DNA of 64,000 nucleotides, from assembly GCF_017654505.1 (NCBI RefSeq), contig NC_054548.1, forward strand, positions 25,941,969 to 26,005,968. Reading direction: 5' to 3'. This DNA is from Polyodon spathula. Lineage: Eukaryota; Chordata; Actinopteri; Acipenseriformes; Polyodontidae. This document shows, one piece after another, positions 59,950 through 64,000 of this stretch; position 1 is the stretch's first letter; the number at the start of each line of letters is the position of its first letter. A program made the position numbers and the translations under genes. The notes below the pieces were generated by a model, which was not told the origin of the DNA, searched no databases, and saw only the letters and a program-made list of their open reading frames with translations.

Positions 59950-61673
59950 CACTTTATACTTATTAGCCATAGCTGAGTCCATGTAGGGAAATAGGCCCCC
60001 TATGCACTTTTCTTTTACCTGTCACGCCTCTCGCAGTTTCAGATGTACAAACATATGTACTGCACCTAATTGCATCCTACTAGCTGCCTGTGCTTTTACT
60101 TACCAGAATCGTCCTGCAGTCTGAATGAGAGTGCACCTCTAAATATGTGCCTAATACAATCAGTACCCCAGGATAGTTTTGGCGTTTGTTATCAGGTATA
60201 ACCTTGGGGGTTGACCAGTAGCTCTACCTTCCCAATGTGGTCAACTACCAGACAGTAATCAGGGTTCTGTTGTTTAATTCATAAGGTAAGAAATTATGCT
60301 TTCTAGCATTTGCAAGTATTCTTGGGCAGGCAGCTTAAGAAAGAGAATACAGTCCTGGCTTTGACCGAGGATGCAACAATATAATTAGATTGATAGTAGA
60401 TAAGGACAACAAACACATCTCCGACTGGACTGTAGTTTAAAAAGACCTGCTCGCTATCCTATGATGTTCACTCTGCAGAGTAAAATAGCACCATGATGAC
60501 ATTTTCATAATTTCAGTATAATTTTTCTCAAATGCATTAGTGTCTCTAACTGTTGTCAGAAATGATTTATTGGTGCCCAACACCCTCTCTTTAGAAGAAG
60601 CCATAGATATGCTCAAGGAATAGCTATCCGAGGTACATGAGATGGAGAGAAGACTGAAAGTATAAAATGGGTTGCTGTCACATCTACAGAGCAGTTTCTT
60701 GAATAAAGGAAACAGCAGAAATAAATCATGTGTTCTTGCCCTGCAGTTTAAAGTGCTTTTTGTATTTGCCAAAGGAGAAAACAGGAAATCTGCTTCATGC
60801 TGCAAATGGCTACGGCACCTAATATACTCAGCAGTTTCTTTTCCAGTGAGTTTGATGCTGACGACAAGGCATTTATCTGCTTACAAGCAATACTTGGGAG
60901 GAACAGTGTTTAGAGGACAGCTGGTAAGCACCTTTTGCCTACATGTTTCAGGGCTATTGTTCATCCCTATCAATCTAAGATCAGTTTCTAAGCACACTCA
61001 GTGGCCTCTAATTTTACATTAGCGTAAGACTTACCCCAATCTAACAACTCCCTCTTAAAGAGGGTATGAAATATCAAGAGTTATCTTAATTATTGTATTC
61101 TTCTTTTTGTTTAGATTCAGTTTGTATCATTTTCTGTTTCATTCATCACACCTTGGTGACTCTTTAAAACTTCTTTAAAGCACCCCTGTGCCCTCAAAAT
61201 AGCTGTCAGAATACTTTCCAGCATCCAAGTACATCACGTACACCAGAGTGTGCCCCCTACAATACTCTGCCACAGAATTAAAACAGTAAGAAAGGCCTTG
61301 TGGAACAAATTGGTATTTCTACACCTACTAGGTATCAGGGTGTGATAAATTACACAGAATCTACAAGAAGAAGAACACATGAGTTAAGACAACCATGGCA
61401 TTTCTTGCCAATACCATGTTGCTTTTTAACGTCATATCATATTTTTTTATTTAATGCTATAGACAACAGTTTTGCGCCTAGATCTTAAACTGGATTCCTA
61501 GCTTTATTTGCAATGGCAACTCATTTGCCCAGTTTAAAGTATAAATTCTGAAAACATATTGTTGGCCTACTGTAGATAATTGTACAGAGCATTGGGAAAG
61601 TACACTAACTCAAATATATTGCCATGGCAAGAGTGTGGAAAATGTAAAGACATTTAGGCATTCAGTTGTACTT
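53477..61673. other. unassigned AT-rich DNA
   Basis: Eight kilobases without a supported gene or mobile element. Poly-T lies at 59,917-59,947. 59,285-59,800 has features of conserved non-coding DNA (dense ATTA, CATAATG and ATGCATATG words in less repetitive sequence). All open frames are below about 125 codons. Confidence 0.4.
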
Positions 61674-61815
61674 CAGCTATGGCCAAAGGTTTTGTATCAC
61701 CTTATGGAATTAACAAATTTTGCTTCATAAAGTCGAATGATACCTGCTGATTAATTCTATGTTAACATATTGAATTACATTACACTTTGTAGGTGATGCA
61801 AAACTAAACTAGCTG
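61674..61815. mobile_element. Tc1/mariner-type MITE
   Basis: The ends CAGCTATGGCCAAAGGTTTT and (reversed) CAGCTAGTTTAGTTTTGCAT are inverted copies, both reaching ATCACCT. The 142-bp element has no coding capacity. TA follows the right end; the left flank is TT. A left-half copy lies at 24,839. Confidence 0.6.
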
Positions 61816-63279
61816 TAGTTTGAAACATCCAGAATCTTTAGCCACTTAATCCAAAGCCCTTTAGAACAACAACACCCATTTTTGGGCACTCATTCAGGGC
61901 ACAGCAAGCTCTACACTGCTTGAAGGCTGATACTACTTCATATGGTTAGTGATGTTACCTGTCCATTAAAAAACAAACAATGGACCCAATTTTTCACTGT
62001 GGGCAAATTTCCAGACCAATACACTACATAGTGCTTAAGACAAGGAGCTACAGCATTGAGCATTGGGAATGTTGTTTTGTCACAGCAAAGACATCACAAA
62101 TTAAGTAATACTTTTCAGACCAGATCTCTGTTGATCGTATTACTATTCAGACAACCAGCAAAAATACAACAACATAGAAAATCTGTTCTCGTTTAAGATT
62201 TGAGTCATGCCACTGCATTAGACCCAACATAATAAGCTCAAAAGAACAATATGAATGAGATTGAAGACTGTGTTCTCAGACTTAAAAGAATATGTTACAT
62301 TATTCACATCCTGATATGTAATTTAATTCTTGTTTTATGTGTTCTTTATGACTACATGTTGTTATCTGCGTCAAGCATTGTTTGCCATGATACTAACTAA
62401 AAAAAAAAATGACTTACTGTGGGGAAGCATATCAATATCGCACGACTTCCTTGTACAATGATTCACCAATAGGCATCAGTGCACAGAGCAACAGTAATAT
62501 GCTTCCCCACCATCAACCTTGAGGTGTGTCAAAAGAAGCTGGAAAACTGTAGTTAATAATCAGGGCAAATAATAATCTCAACACTGCAATGATCAGAAGT
62601 ATATTTACATAATAAAAATACAGCCTAAAATATAAGTTTATGAGCTTGATTGTCAAACTAAAAATTGCTAGTCCATTAACATCTATGGCTTCCATACCAA
62701 CTATTACAACTCCAACACAGTACTGAAATTAAAACAGTGCAAAAACGTATATAAACCTTGGTTATCTATACCTAAGAAATGCACTTTGTTTTTTGTTCAA
62801 TCATTGGAGAACAATCATCTTATCAGACTTTCAGAACAGAGCTGTGACAGTCCTTGTTTCTTCACCTCCCAATTGTTTTCAATGACAGCACTTATTGCTA
62901 TAAATGAACACATCGTGTGTGGGGTGCCTCCTATTGTATAAGAGATGACATCGCGTGCAGTTTGGGGTGAGAGGACTGCAGTGATTCTAACGCACATAAT
63001 AGGTGGTACATTTTAGAACCACACTAATAACACAGTGTAACAAATTTTTATTTATTTTTTGTTCCTGGGTAGTAAGTGTTATTTCCTAATTGCTTATGCC
63101 TCAAAAGTATAGAAAATGGCTATTATTCCCCACAAACTTTGCTTTGTGACCAGGACAGTGATATTTCAAAATATCACTATTTCCAATGGGAAAATGGGCA
63201 AATATGTGTCTTTTCATTCACATAAAGTCAGAAAAAAACAACATATGAATCCAAATTAACATGTATTTATACTAAAGTA
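61816..63279. other. unassigned AT-rich DNA
   Basis: No recognised feature. Confidence 0.4.
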
Positions 63280-63409
63280 ATACAAAAATAACTACAAAAG
63301 ATTTAGAAGTGAGTAGTTTTTCGAGATTTACGATTATACTGTAAATACAGTATAATCGTAAATCTCGAAAAACTACTCACTTCTAAATCTTTTGTAGTCA
63401 TTTTTGTAT
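63280..63409. repeat. near-perfect 130-bp palindrome
   Basis: Two 64-base arms pair completely except for one mismatch (63,290 with 63,399), around a two-base AA spacer at 63,344-63,345. The outer bases are ATACAAAAATA and, reversed, ATACAAAAATG. It may be a very young palindromic MITE. No TA or longer target duplication was confirmed. Confidence 0.9.
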
Positions 63410-63515
63410 ATCTGTAGGAATGTATTCCCAATACAAACGTAAATATGCATTTAAAATTAAACTTGGAAGTAATTTATACAAATAAACCTTCACCTTGGAT
63501 ATAATTTTATCTCGG

Positions 63516-64000
<485 letters not shown>

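Overview
This window looks like repeat-rich, intron- or gene-desert-type DNA from a ray-finned fish. The transposon mix points that way: a Gmr1-type Ty3/gypsy element, DIRS1-like and L2/CR1-like retroelements, several Tc1 transposons with fish-type ends, fish-type tRNA SINEs, hAT MITEs and long TA, CA and ATT microsatellites. A non-teleost fish such as a sturgeon or paddlefish would fit, but that is a guess. No host gene could be established. Every substantial coding stretch belongs to a mobile element, and most are broken.

Layout. 1-392 is the end of a hAT-type MITE. 1888-7687 is a complete Ty3/gypsy insertion on the minus strand, with paired LTRs and a GGTAC target-site duplication. Its integrase lies upstream of its reverse transcriptase (Gmr1 order) and its capsid resembles the vertebrate SCAN domain. 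7876-8048 is a SINE and 8519-8992 a degenerate telomere-like array. 12,955-14,400 is a decayed DIRS1-like element, followed by a solo LTR related to the Gmr1-like element. 17,147-18,811 and 18,824-20,404 are two full-length Tc1-family transposons side by side in a TA-rich tract; the second has an open 353-codon transposase.

21,850-25,170 holds hAT, Harbinger-like (MADF domain), MITE and SINE remnants. 27,380-31,055 is a nested pile: a CR1/L2-like LINE carrying a solo LTR and a hAT MITE, then a SINE and an L2 tail. 33,834-34,352 is another solo LTR. 34,485 to about 37,383 is a small non-autonomous LTR element encoding one zinc-knuckle protein with a proline/glutamate 11-residue repeat. 37,400-64,000 is mostly unassigned AT-rich DNA with microsatellites, tandem repeats (45 kb, 49 kb), a decayed LINE-like tail (46.4-47.9 kb), small hairpin repeats (52-53 kb), a MITE (61.7 kb), a near-perfect 130-bp palindrome (63.3 kb) and the start of a further Tc1 element at the right edge.

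Within the Gmr1-like element, gag (capsid and zinc knuckle), protease, integrase, reverse transcriptase and RNase H would have formed one replication unit, but frameshifts and stops have broken it. The zinc-knuckle element lacks its own enzymes and shares its primer-binding-site context with the Gmr1-like element, so it may have been mobilised in trans. All calls were made by reading the sequence; no database search was run.
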